DNA of 25,234 nt from Nitrospirae bacterium RIFCSPHIGHO2_01_FULL_66_17 (GCA_001803875.1 MHEO01000051.1:6005-31238); one strand, 5' to 3'; counted from the stretch's first letter, positions 7,268 to 15,115 are shown. Notes: generated from the letters alone by a model not told the origin. Numbers and translations are program-made.

Positions 7268-8428
7268 TTACCGTCCCGTCTTCCGAACGGCGATCCCGTG
7301 GGGATCGCTGGGGGACTCGGGGCTCTGGTCGCCGATGGGCACCACGAACTCGCGCGTGGCGGTCTTGCCGCCGTCTGCGACCTTCAGGACAACCACCCCC
7401 GGCGTCGTTCCGGCGATGTCGTGGGTGCCGGTGGCGGGTTTCGGGCCCCGTAGGGTCCCGAACACGCGGTCGCCGCCCGGCGCGACGTCCAGCAGATCCG
7501 GCGCGTCGCCAATCGCGTCGATCTTACCCACGACCTTGCCCTCCGACGAAAGCACGGCGAGGTTGTCGTCCTTGCGGTTGGCCACCCACACGTGCTTGCC
7601 GGCGAGCGCCACGCCGTGGGCGTCCTTCCCGGTCTCCGCGAGCGAGGTCGTCGTGACGAGGACGTCCTTCGCGGCGTCGAACACGTAGAACTTGCCGCCG
7701 GTGAGAGAGCCCGAATTGGCATACATCCGCTTGCCGTCCGCGCTGCGCACCGTACCGCACCCCGCGGCGTCGATCCCGCTCTTCACCTTCCCGAAGGCTG
7801 TGACGACCTTGAGCGGCTGGTCCGCCTTTGCGGGGAAGGCGACGACGGCGATCCCGCCGCCGCGCAGCGTGACATAAGCCTTCGCCCCGTCGGCCGTGAA
7901 CATCCCGCAGATGGGCGCGCGGTCGGGAAATTCAGTGACATCCGCCAGCTCCGGCGCCTGCTCCAGATCAAGCACCCGGCCCACGCGGAAGGCGCCCTTG
8001 CCGTACTCGGTGACGATCTCGGTGAGCTTCTTGTCATTCTGATTGGCCGCCAGCGCGCGCTTGCCATCGGGGGACGGCACGACCGCGTGCGTCTGCTGGC
8101 CCAAGTCTTCGTTGAAGACGACGTTCCGATCGCTCGCGCGCATGATGTACACGTGGCCCGAGCCGACGTTCGCGATGAACGCGTAGTCGTGCTGGGGAGA
8201 GAAGAGGATCATGTGGGGCTTGGCGCCGCCGTGGGGCGAGAGGTCGATCTTTTCCGGCTGCGCATCGGCTGCCAGCGTGTCGCCTCCGTAAATCAGCAGC
8301 GTGTTCGTCCCCTGGTCGAGCACCCACACCTCGTACGCCGCAAACGCCCCACCCGCACCGACGAGCCACATGGCCACACCGACTCCGGCGGCGAGCAGAC
8401 TCCGAACGCCCACACCATGACGGATCAT
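7268..8428 (-). CDS. Exported YVTN/cytochrome-d1-like beta-propeller protein (386 aa)
   Basis: The protein begins with a signal peptide: a positively charged start, a hydrophobic core and a cut site near AFA-A at residues 30-31. The rest is made of repeated propeller blades with strands such as DYAFIANVGSGHVYIM, PSPDGKRALAANQNDKKL and KHVWVANRKDDNLAVL, each with a [DG]-[GK]-x-x-[AVL]-x-x-[AS]-N turn. This is the pattern of YVTN-repeat and nitrite-reductase d1-like propellers. No heme c site (CxxCH) is present, so it is not a complete cytochrome cd1. Function within this broad family cannot be fixed. The ATG at 8428 has a strong AGGAGGTG ribosome site, and a near-consensus promoter lies 63-92 bp upstream. 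Confidence 0.85.
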   Translation of the reverse strand: MIRHGVGVRSLLAAGVGVAMWLVGAGGAFAAYEVWVLDQGTNTLLIYGGDTLAADAQPEKIDLSPHGGAKPHMILFSPQHDYAFIANVGSGHVYIMRASDRNVVFNEDLGQQTHAVVPSPDGKRALAANQNDKKLTEIVTEYGKGAFRVGRVLDLEQAPELADVTEFPDRAPICGMFTADGAKAYVTLRGGGIAVVAFPAKADQPLKVVTAFGKVKSGIDAAGCGTVRSADGKRMYANSGSLTGGKFYVFDAAKDVLVTTTSLAETGKDAHGVALAGKHVWVANRKDDNLAVLSSEGKVVGKIDAIGDAPDLLDVAPGGDRVFGTLRGPKPATGTHDIAGTTPGVVVLKVADGGKTATREFVVPIGDQSPESPSDPHGIAVRKTGR

Positions 8429-8490
8429 GAGACACCTCCTTGCACCGCGTGATCGAAACGGGATGCGGGAACGTTGACCGAGCCGCTACG

Positions 8491-8520
8491 ATCTTAGCGG
8501 GAGAGTTGGAACCGTGTCAA
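8491..8520 (-). promoter_or_regulatory. Promoter for the beta-propeller gene
   Basis: On the minus strand a perfect TTGACA (8515-8520), an 18-bp spacer and TAAGAT (8491-8496). It points at the ATG at 8428 and is one half of a divergent promoter pair. Confidence 0.7.
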
Positions 8521-8536
8521 CGGCACGCGCCCGAGG

Positions 8537-8570
8537 AGGCGGGGCGGCCGGTCAGGCGGGGCGGCCGGTC
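8537..8570. repeat. Two exact tandem copies of a 17-bp GC-rich unit
   Basis: The unit AGGCGGGGCGGCCGGTC occurs at 8537-8553 and again, without a gap, at 8554-8570. The second copy ends where the -35 box of the next promoter begins (8571). Placed between two divergent promoters, it could be a doubled regulator site or a slippage product. Confidence 0.75.
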
Positions 8571-8600
8571 TTGACTCCGCCTCCCGCCCCGTCCTATACT
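8571..8600 (+). promoter_or_regulatory. Promoter for the antitoxin-like gene
   Basis: TTGACT (8571-8576), an 18-bp spacer and TATACT (8595-8600). The gene start follows 50 bp later at 8651. Confidence 0.7.
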
Positions 8601-8650
8601 GCCCGCGTAGTTTGGGATTACTGCGTGAGCGGCCACAGCGAGGAGCGACC

Positions 8651-8884
8651 GTGAAATCCATCACCGCGGATCAGGCCAAAGCCGAGCTTTCCCGACTCGT
8701 GCGGCAATCGGTGAAGGGCCACGAGACCTTCCAGATCACGCACGACGAGGGGGACGTCGTGCTCTTGTCGCGCGAAGACTACGACGTGCTGATCGAGACG
8801 CTGGAGGTGCTGAGCGATCCGGCGCATGCTCAGGCGATTCCCCCCGGCGCGCGGCCGTCGTCGCCGACCATCCCGCGGCGCTGA
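8651..8884 (+). CDS. Phd/YefM-type antitoxin-like protein without adjacent toxin (77 aa)
   Basis: The protein starts KSITADQAKAELSRLVRQ, and its middle reads VVLLSREDYDVLIETLEVLSDP. These are the N-terminal DNA-binding fold and the dimer core of the Phd/YefM antitoxins. The GTG at 8651 is chosen because AGGAG (8641-8645) lies just upstream; the frame is open back to 8612. The C-terminus after SDPAHAQAI turns proline- and arginine-rich (PPGARPSSPTIPRR) and does not look like a toxin-binding tail. A run of six C's at that point (near 8837) could mark a frameshift. No RelE, Doc or PIN toxin follows; the next gene is gpsA with its own promoter. It may be a solitary regulator or a decayed module. 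Confidence 0.75.
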   Translation: MKSITADQAKAELSRLVRQSVKGHETFQITHDEGDVVLLSREDYDVLIETLEVLSDPAHAQAIPPGARPSSPTIPRR

Positions 8885-8923
8885 TCGCCGCGCGCTCGCG
8901 CAGGGTCGATCGGCGCGGTTTTC

Positions 8924-8952
8924 TTGCGGGCGCCGCGGCAATCTGCTACAGT
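8924..8952 (+). promoter_or_regulatory. Candidate promoter for gpsA
   Basis: TTGCGG (8924-8929), a 17-bp spacer and TACAGT (8947-8952), 107 bp before the gpsA start. Confidence 0.5.
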
Positions 8953-9058
8953 CTTCCGGGCAGTCCATCCTCTCACCCGACGTGAAACACATTCGCACAA
9001 GCGGCTGCGCGGAGCGGCCGACAGGTCTTTGCCGCGCCTTCATCGGGGGGCTCGCGCG

Positions 9059-10123
9059 ATGACCGCGCGTGTCCTCGCCGTCATCGGTGCGGGGGCGTGG
9101 GGGACCGCGCTGGCCCACCTCGCGGCCGGCGCCGGCCACCGCGTCCGGCTGTGGTGCTACGAGCCCGAGGTGGCCGCGGGGATCGCGGCCGACCGCCGCA
9201 ACGAGCGCTACCTTCCCGGGATTCCCCTCGCGCCCGGCATTGCCTCCACGACCGACCTTGCCGAGGCCGTCGCCGCGGTCGACGCGGTGATCCTGGCCGT
9301 GCCCTCCCACGCGTTCAGGGCCGTCCTCACCCGCCTCGTGCCCCATTTGCCGCCGGGCGTTCCCCTGGTGTCGGCGACGAAGGGGATCGAGGTGGACACC
9401 CTGGCCCTGATGACCGACGTCCTCCGCGACGTGCTGCCCCCGCGGAGCGGCCATGCCCTCGCCGTCCTGTCCGGGCCGTCATTCGCGGCGGAGGTTGCCC
9501 GGGGCTCGCCGGCGGCGGTCGCGTTGGCGTGCCGGGATCCGTTGACCGGCCGGTGCCTGCAGGAGCTGCTGACCACCGCGCAGTTCAAACTGTTTACCAC
9601 CCCCGACGTCATCGGGGTCCAGCTCGGCGGCGCGCTCAAGAACGTCATCGCGCTCGCCGCCGGGGGCTCCGACGGCCTGGGGTTCGGCGCGAACACGCGC
9701 GCCGCGCTGATCACGCGCGGGCTCGCCGAGATCACGCGGCTCGGCGTGGCGATGGGCGGCCAGCCGTGGACGTTCTCGGGGCTCTCGGGGCTGGGCGATC
9801 TCGTCCTGACCTGTACCGACGCCCAGAGCCGCAACCACACCGTCGGCCAACGGATCGCCCGCGGGGAGTCGCTCGAACGGATCATGGCGGACGCGCGCTT
9901 CGTCGCGGAGGGCGTCACCACCACCCGCGCGGCGTACGCGCTGTCGCGGAAGTACCGGGTGCTGATGCCGATCGTCGAGCAGATCCACGCCGTGCTCTAC
10001 GAGGGGAAGGATCCGCGCAAGGCGGTCACCGACCTGATGGAACCGGCGGTGGGCGATGAGCTCGCGCGGCCGGCCGAGCGCTTCGGCGCGGGGTCCGGCG
10101 ACGCTCCGGCCGGAGCGGGATAG
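9059..10123 (+). CDS. gpsA: Glycerol-3-phosphate dehydrogenase [NAD(P)+]
   Basis: This cytoplasmic enzyme reduces dihydroxyacetone phosphate to sn-glycerol-3-phosphate for phospholipid synthesis. The dinucleotide-binding motif is GAGAWGT at residues 10-16. Further marks of GpsA are SATKGIEVD, the catalytic-lysine segment GGALKNVIALAAG and the glycine-rich GLSGLGDLVLTC. The frame is open from 8924, but the ATG at 9059 is chosen because the fold starts right after it (MTARVLAVIGAGAWG) and the promoter lies inside the upstream stretch. The product is 354 residues, about 15-20 longer than usual owing to a low-complexity tail rich in Gly and Ala. A palindrome follows the stop. Confidence 0.95.
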   Translation: MTARVLAVIGAGAWGTALAHLAAGAGHRVRLWCYEPEVAAGIAADRRNERYLPGIPLAPGIASTTDLAEAVAAVDAVILAVPSHAFRAVLTRLVPHLPPGVPLVSATKGIEVDTLALMTDVLRDVLPPRSGHALAVLSGPSFAAEVARGSPAAVALACRDPLTGRCLQELLTTAQFKLFTTPDVIGVQLGGALKNVIALAAGGSDGLGFGANTRAALITRGLAEITRLGVAMGGQPWTFSGLSGLGDLVLTCTDAQSRNHTVGQRIARGESLERIMADARFVAEGVTTTRAAYALSRKYRVLMPIVEQIHAVLYEGKDPRKAVTDLMEPAVGDELARPAERFGAGSGDAPAGAG

Positions 10124-10126
10124 TCG

Positions 10127-10147
10127 TGTCTAGCGTGACGCTAGACA
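10127..10147. repeat. Perfect 9-bp palindrome between gpsA and the Na/Pi gene
   Basis: TGTCTAGCG (10127-10135), spacer TGA, CGCTAGACA (10139-10147). It lies three bases after the gpsA stop. It overlaps a longer 30-nt repeat shared with 18231-18260. It could be a regulator site or part of a small mobile palindromic element. Confidence 0.7.
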
Positions 10148-10158
10148 GTTGCTTCGCG
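10129..10158 (+). repeat. 30-nt dispersed repeat, copy A
   Basis: These 30 bases match 18231-18260 at 27 positions: the first 14 (TCTAGCGTGACGCT) and last 11 (GTTGCTTCGCG) are identical, with three changes between. A further 10-base match (CGCGCCGTGG) follows at 10167-10176 here and at 18273-18282 there, offset by four bases. The TTG at 10149, a possible start for the next gene, lies inside the repeat. Confidence 0.7.
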
Positions 10159-10181
10159 TCGCGGAGCGCGCCGTGGGCCGC

Positions 10182-11792
10182 ATGATCCTGGAGGTAGCGG
10201 GCGGGGTCAGCCTGCTCCTGTACGGCCTCCACCTCGCGGGCGAGGGGCTCCAGGCGCTGGCCGGGACCCGGTTGCGGTACATCCTCGCGTCGATCACGAG
10301 GAACCGGCTTCTCGGCATGGGCGCCGGCGCCCTCATCACGGCGATTTTGCAAAGCAGCAGCGCGACCACCGTCATGCTGGTCGGCTTCACGGGGTCGGGG
10401 CTGCTCTCGCTGCGCCAGACCATGGCGGTCATCCTCGGCGCCGACATCGGCACGACGGCCACCGTTCAATTGCTCGCGTTCCCGATCTTCGAGTACGCGC
10501 TCGGCATTGTCGCCCTGGGGTTTGTCGTGATGTTCTTCGCGCGCGACCGCCGCGCAAAGACCACCGGCACCGCGATCCTGGGCTTCGGCCTGATTTTCCT
10601 AGGCCTGCGGTCGATCTCGTCGGCGATGGCGCCGCTCGCGGAGGCCCCGCAGGTGGGGCCGCTGCTCGCGTCGCTGGGCGACCACCCGCTCGTCGGCATC
10701 GCGGTTGCCGCGGGGTTGACCGGGCTGCTCCACAGCAGCGCCGCGACCATCGGCATCGCGCTCGCGCTCGCCTCGCAGGGACTGCTCTCGCTCCATGCGG
10801 CGCTCCCCGTCATCCTGGGCGCGAACATCGGCACGTGTGTCCCGGCGCTGATTTCGAGCGTGGGCGGGCTGCCGGAGGCGAAGAGGGTCGCGCTGGCGCA
10901 CACCCTCTTCAAGGTGGCCGGCGTCGCCCTGGTCTTCCCCATCCTGGGCCCGTTCGAAACCTGGGTCGGCGCCTCGGCGGACGGCCTGTCGCGCCAGGTC
11001 GCGAACGCCCACACCCTGTTCAACCTGGGTCTGGCGGTGGTGTTCCTGCCGTTCACGGTGCCGTTTGCGAACGTCGTGTCCCGTCTGGTGCGCGAGCGGC
11101 CGCAGGCGGACGAGTGGGCGCAGCCGAAGTACCTCGATCCCCACGTCCTCGACGTGCCGTCGCTCGCGCTGGGGCAGGCCACCCGCGAGGCCCTGCGCAT
11201 GGCCGACCTCGTCCACGAGATGGTCCGCGACACGATCCGGGTGTTTCAGGATGGCGATCAGGAACTCTTGGAGGCGATCGAGCGGAAGGAAGACTGGGTC
11301 GACGCGCTCAACCGCGACATCAAGCTGTACATCACCAAGCTCTCGGAGAAGTCGTTGAGCAAGGAGCAGCTCGACCGGGAGATGGTGCTGCTTGCGGTCA
11401 TCAACGATCTGGAGAACATCGGCGACATCGTCGACAAGAATCTGATGGAATTGGCGAAGAAAAAACTGTATAAGGATCTCAGGTTTTCCGACACCGGCCT
11501 GCGCGAGATGGTCGAACTGCACCGCCAGGTCGTGGCGAACTTCGAGCGCGTGATCGCGGCGTTCGCCAGCCAGGACGCCGAGGTCGCCAAGCGCGTGATC
11601 GAGGAAAAGGCGCGGATCAGCCAGAAGGAACGCGAACTGAAGCAGGCGCACATCCATCGACTGCACGCCGGGCTCCCCGAGTCCATCGAGACGAGCGCGA
11701 TCCATTTGGACGTGTTGACCAACCTCAAGCGGATCAATTCGCACATCACCAACATCGCGTACCCCCTGGTCGACCAGGGCCGCGCCGACTGA
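10182..11792 (+). CDS. Na+/phosphate cotransporter family protein with PhoU-like tail (536 aa)
   Basis: This is a two-part inner-membrane protein. The N-terminal part (about 1-310) has the two inverted Na/Pi repeats, seen as QSSSATT followed by GADIGTT, and later HSSAATI followed by GANIGTC. The C-terminal part (about 323-530) is a charged helical PhoU-like domain starting near the ATREALRMADLVHEM segment. The family moves inorganic phosphate or regulates its uptake; the PhoU tail suggests phosphate-linked control. The ATG at 10182 is preferred because it begins the first membrane segment (MILEVAGGVSLLLYG). A TTG at 10149 would add 11 residues but lies inside a repeat. The stop overlaps the larB start by one base (TGATG), so translation is probably coupled. 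Confidence 0.9.
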   Translation: MILEVAGGVSLLLYGLHLAGEGLQALAGTRLRYILASITRNRLLGMGAGALITAILQSSSATTVMLVGFTGSGLLSLRQTMAVILGADIGTTATVQLLAFPIFEYALGIVALGFVVMFFARDRRAKTTGTAILGFGLIFLGLRSISSAMAPLAEAPQVGPLLASLGDHPLVGIAVAAGLTGLLHSSAATIGIALALASQGLLSLHAALPVILGANIGTCVPALISSVGGLPEAKRVALAHTLFKVAGVALVFPILGPFETWVGASADGLSRQVANAHTLFNLGLAVVFLPFTVPFANVVSRLVRERPQADEWAQPKYLDPHVLDVPSLALGQATREALRMADLVHEMVRDTIRVFQDGDQELLEAIERKEDWVDALNRDIKLYITKLSEKSLSKEQLDREMVLLAVINDLENIGDIVDKNLMELAKKKLYKDLRFSDTGLREMVELHRQVVANFERVIAAFASQDAEVAKRVIEEKARISQKERELKQAHIHRLHAGLPESIETSAIHLDVLTNLKRINSHITNIAYPLVDQGRAD

Positions 11793-12613
11793 TGGACCGC
11801 GACCGGCTGGCGACCCTGCTCGAAGACGTGCGCGACGGCAAGGTCGAGGTGCCCGGGGCGCTGGACGCGCTGCGTCACTTTCCGTATGAGGCGCTCGGCT
11901 TCGCCGCGCTCGATCACCACCGCGACCTCCGGCAAGGCGTGCCCGAGGCCGTGCTCTGCGAGGGCAAGACGCCCGCCGAGGTCGTGGCCATCGTGAAGCG
12001 GCTCGCGAAGGCCGGCGCCCCCGTGCTCGCGACCCGCGCCGACGCCGCCGTCGGCCGCGCGATCCGCCGGGCGATCCCCGCCGCGAGGTACCACCCCCGG
12101 TCGCGGGTCGCGGTCGTGGGGTCGCGGCCGGCGTCGGGCGGCGACGGGATCGTCATCCTCACCGGCGGCACCGCCGATCTGGCGGTGGCCGAGGAGGCCG
12201 CCGTGACCGCGCGCGCGCTGGGAAGCCCCGTGGAGACGATCTGCGACGTCGGGGTTGCGGGCGTGCACCGCGTGCTGGATCAGCTCGACCGTGTGCGGGC
12301 GGCGCGGGTGCTGATCGTGGTGGCGGGGATGGACGGCGCGCTGCCGAGCCTCGTGGGCGGTCTTGTCTCCCAGCCGGTCATCGCCGTGCCCACGAGCCGG
12401 GGCTACGGGGCGCACTTCGGCGGGCTGGCGCCCCTCTTGACGATGCTCAACGCCTGCGCGGCGGGCGTGGCGGTGGTCAACATCGACAACGGCTACGGCG
12501 CGGGCGTGCTGGCGCACCGCATCAACCGGATGGCGTCAGCCCCTGCCGTCGCGAACGGGCGTCGGCCGGATCGAGCCCGGTGGGCGGCCCCACACCCTCA
12601 ACGAGTCCGATAA
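11792..12613 (+). CDS. larB: Nickel-pincer cofactor biosynthesis protein LarB (273 aa)
   Basis: LarB carboxylates the pyridinium ring of nicotinic acid adenine dinucleotide and splits off AMP, the first step towards the nickel-pincer nucleotide. The C-terminal half is the AIR-carboxylase-like (PurE-type) domain: VAVVGSRPASGGDGIVILTGGTADLAVAEEA, broken here as residues 106-136, then AGMDGALPSLVGGL (178-191), PVIAVPTSRGYGA (195-207) and MLNACAAGVAVVNIDNG (218-234). C222 matches the conserved cysteine reported to bond covalently to the substrate in LarB. The ATG overlaps the stop of the Na/Pi gene, and larC follows after 10 bp. LarE, needed to add sulfur, and the racemase LarA are not in the window. 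Confidence 0.93.
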   Translation: MDRDRLATLLEDVRDGKVEVPGALDALRHFPYEALGFAALDHHRDLRQGVPEAVLCEGKTPAEVVAIVKRLAKAGAPVLATRADAAVGRAIRRAIPAARYHPRSRVAVVGSRPASGGDGIVILTGGTADLAVAEEAAVTARALGSPVETICDVGVAGVHRVLDQLDRVRAARVLIVVAGMDGALPSLVGGLVSQPVIAVPTSRGYGAHFGGLAPLLTMLNACAAGVAVVNIDNGYGAGVLAHRINRMASAPAVANGRRPDRARWAAPHPQRVR

Positions 12614-12623
12614 TGGATACCCC

Positions 12624-14018
12624 ATGAAGATTGCGTATTTTGACTGTTTTTCGGGCATCAGCGGCGACATGATCCTCGGGGCGTTGATCGACGCGGGCTT
12701 GAGCCTCAAGCGCCTCGAGGAGGGGCTCGCGCCGTTGAAACTGCCCGGGTATCGGTTGTCCGCCAAAACGGTCGAAAAGGCCGGCATCCAGGCCACCAAG
12801 GTGGATGTCGTCGTCGATGACCGCAAAGTCCACATCAAGGACTATCCCGAAATGGTGTCGGTGTTCCGGCAGGGCCGGCTGGGGCGGTCGATCGAGGCGG
12901 CCACGCTCGGCATCCTCGAACGCCTGGCCCGCGCGGAGGCGGAGGTCCACGGCCGGCGCTTGTCGCAACTGCATTTCCATGAGTTGGGCGGCGTCGACAC
13001 GCTGGTGGACATCGCCGGCGCGGTCGTGGGGCTGTCGCTGCTCGGGGTGGACGAGGTCTACGCCTCGCCGCTGAACCTGGGCGGCGGGATGACCCGCTCG
13101 GCGGCGTTCCCCATCCCCGCCCCTGCGACCGCCGCGCTCCTCACCGGGGTCCCGGTCTATTCCTCAGGGATCGACCGGGAGTTGACCACGCCGACCGGCG
13201 CCGCGATCATCAGTTCCCTGGCCAAGGGGTTCATCCCGTTCCCGGCCTGCCGGGTCGAGGTGATCGGTCACGGGGCGGGCGAGACCGAGCTGCCGGCGAC
13301 CGCGAACGTCTTGCGGTTGTTCCTGGGCGAGCGCATGACCGACCGGCCGTGGGGCGAAGACCGCGTCGTCCAGCTCGAGGCGAACGTGGATGACGTCAAC
13401 CCTCAGATCTACGACTACCTCACCGAGCGCCTCATGGAGGCCGGCGCGATCGACGTGTTTCTCACCCCCATCATCATGAAGAAGGGGAGGCCGGCGGTCA
13501 CGATCGGCGTGCTGGCGCGAGCCGAGCACAGCGCGCGGCTCACCCGGCTGTTGTTCGACGAGACCCCCACGCTGGGCGTGCGGGTCCAGGAGGTCTCCCG
13601 CGCCGTGCTGCCGCGCACCACGCAGAGCGTGTCGACGCCGTGGGGACGCCTGCGGGTGAAACTCACGCGCCACGACGGCCACCAGGAGATGCGTCCCGAA
13701 TACGACGACTGCCGCGATCTCGCGAAGGCCACCGGGCGCCCGCTGCGCGTGGTCATGCAGGAGGTCTCCGCGTTTCTCCACACGCTGTCGGGCAGCGCGC
13801 CCCTGGAGGTGTCGGTCGAGGCACCGCCGTTGCCCGAGATTGTCCAGGAGGGCGGGCTGGTGTGGGGCGAACCGGTCGAAGGGCAGGTCGCCGCGGCGCC
13901 ACCCGGGGAGGCGCCGCGTGCGCCGGCGGGCGAGCCGGCCGGCGCGGGCGGCGGACGCAAGTCGCGCCACCGGCGGCGGCGCTCCGGTCGGCGGAAGAAG
14001 ACGACGCCCCCGGCATGA
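12624..14018 (+). CDS. larC: Nickel insertase LarC, single-chain form (464 aa)
   Basis: LarC inserts nickel into the pincer nucleotide in a CTP-dependent reaction. The start MKIAYFDCFSGISGDMILGA and the HFHE motif at residues 117-120, followed by GGVDTLVDIAG, are standard for the family (formerly DUF111). The later part, VQLEANVDDVNPQIYDYL and the FLTPIIMKKGRP segment, corresponds to the LarC2 domain. In Lactiplantibacillus the two parts are joined by a programmed frameshift; here one frame encodes both. After about residue 405 there is an added low-complexity tail, rich in Pro, Gly and Ala, that ends in a strongly basic stretch (KSRHRRRRSGRRKK). This tail may bind nucleic acid or be disordered. 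The stop overlaps the next start by 4 bases (ATGA). Confidence 0.94.
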   Translation: MKIAYFDCFSGISGDMILGALIDAGLSLKRLEEGLAPLKLPGYRLSAKTVEKAGIQATKVDVVVDDRKVHIKDYPEMVSVFRQGRLGRSIEAATLGILERLARAEAEVHGRRLSQLHFHELGGVDTLVDIAGAVVGLSLLGVDEVYASPLNLGGGMTRSAAFPIPAPATAALLTGVPVYSSGIDRELTTPTGAAIISSLAKGFIPFPACRVEVIGHGAGETELPATANVLRLFLGERMTDRPWGEDRVVQLEANVDDVNPQIYDYLTERLMEAGAIDVFLTPIIMKKGRPAVTIGVLARAEHSARLTRLLFDETPTLGVRVQEVSRAVLPRTTQSVSTPWGRLRVKLTRHDGHQEMRPEYDDCRDLAKATGRPLRVVMQEVSAFLHTLSGSAPLEVSVEAPPLPEIVQEGGLVWGEPVEGQVAAAPPGEAPRAPAGEPAGAGGGRKSRHRRRRSGRRKKTTPPA

Positions 14019-15016
14019 CGCTGCTGATCCTGATCACCACGGTGATCGTGGCGATCCTCGTGATCCTGGGCGGGGCCGCGCTGTTCACCAACGGGATCGA
14101 GTGGCTGGGCAGGCGCCTGGGGGTCTCGGACGGGGTGGTCGGCAGCGTGTTCGCCGGGGTCGGAACCGCGCTTCCGGAGACCGTGATCCCGATCATCGCG
14201 ATTTTCTTCGGCGACGGGGCCGAACGCGAGGCGATTGGCGTCGGCGCCATCCTCGGCGCGCCGTTCATGCTGAGCACGCTCACGCTCCCCCTGCTCGGCG
14301 CCGGGCTGCTGGTGTTCGCCTTCATGGGGCGTCGGCCGTGGACGTTCCGGCTGGACGCGGCCGCGGTGTCGATCGACCTCCGCTTTTTCCTCCTGGGGTA
14401 CGCGGCGGCGATCGCGGCGGCGTACACGACCTCGAAGGCCGTGCACATCCTCGTCGCCGTCGGGCTGGTGGCCCTCTACCTCTTCTACCTTCGCACGCTG
14501 ATCGGCCACAGCGGCGAGGGCCACGGCGAAGCGATCGGGCCGCTGTATCTGTCCCCGCGCGCCGAGCACCCCGCCTTGTCCCTCATCGCCGCGCAGGTGC
14601 TGGGGGGCCTGGCCGTGATCATCTGGGGCGCGCACCTCTTCGTCGGGACGGTCCAGACCGTCGCGATCAACGTCAGCGTCTCCCCCCTGCTGCTGTCGCT
14701 GCTGATCACGCCGATCGCCACCGAGCTGCCCGAGAAACTCAACAGCCTGATCTGGATCTCCCAAAAGAAAGACACGTTGGCGGTCGGCAACATCACGGGC
14801 GCCATGGTATTCCAGGCCACGTTCCCGGTGGCCGTCGGCCTGATCGGCACCCCCTGGCAGTTGGACCACTACGGGATGGTGAGCGCATGGGTCGCGCTGA
14901 TCGCGGGCGCCGCGTTGTACGCGACGATGCGGCGAGGGGGCACGTGGCGGCCGGCGTATTTGATGGCCGGCGCCGTCCTGTACCTTGGCTTCGGGGTCTA
15001 CGTTGCCTCGCGCTGA
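14015..15016 (+). CDS. CaCA-family cation antiporter-like membrane protein (333 aa)
   Basis: This is an inner-membrane protein of about ten helices with the two alpha-repeats of the calcium/cation antiporter superfamily: GTALPETVIPIIAIF in the first half and ATELPEKLNSLIW in the second. In family members these glutamates coordinate the cation in exchange for Na+ or H+. The middle loop is short (near residues 165-190). The ATG at 14015 overlaps the larC stop, which ties it to the lar genes in one transcript. The ion cannot be read from sequence. Ca2+ is the family default; a link to nickel supply for LarC is only suggested by position. The gap of about 100 bp that follows holds the next promoter. 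Confidence 0.85.
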   Translation: MTLLILITTVIVAILVILGGAALFTNGIEWLGRRLGVSDGVVGSVFAGVGTALPETVIPIIAIFFGDGAEREAIGVGAILGAPFMLSTLTLPLLGAGLLVFAFMGRRPWTFRLDAAAVSIDLRFFLLGYAAAIAAAYTTSKAVHILVAVGLVALYLFYLRTLIGHSGEGHGEAIGPLYLSPRAEHPALSLIAAQVLGGLAVIIWGAHLFVGTVQTVAINVSVSPLLLSLLITPIATELPEKLNSLIWISQKKDTLAVGNITGAMVFQATFPVAVGLIGTPWQLDHYGMVSAWVALIAGAALYATMRRGGTWRPAYLMAGAVLYLGFGVYVASR

Positions 15017-15071
15017 GCGGCGGCGGGGCGATCCGACGGGAACCGTCCGCTGGTCTTGCTTTCGGCCGTCG

Positions 15072-15080
15072 TGTTAGAAT
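15072..15080 (+). promoter_or_regulatory. Extended -10 promoter element before the sensor gene
   Basis: TG (15072-15073), one base, then TAGAAT (15075-15080), 36 bp before the GTG at 15116. The -35 region is weak, as is common with extended -10 promoters. Confidence 0.4.
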
Positions 15081-15115
15081 GCTGCGCCTAAGCAGCGCCG
15101 GGTGACGGGGGAGCC

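Noticed and set aside
8826..9062. Possible toxin gene after the antitoxin
   Set aside because: The frame gives a low-complexity Arg/Pro peptide without PIN, RelE or Doc features and overlaps the gpsA promoter.
10149..10181. TTG start for the Na/Pi gene
   Set aside because: The codon lies inside the dispersed 30-nt repeat and has no ribosome site; the family N-terminus begins at ATG 10182.
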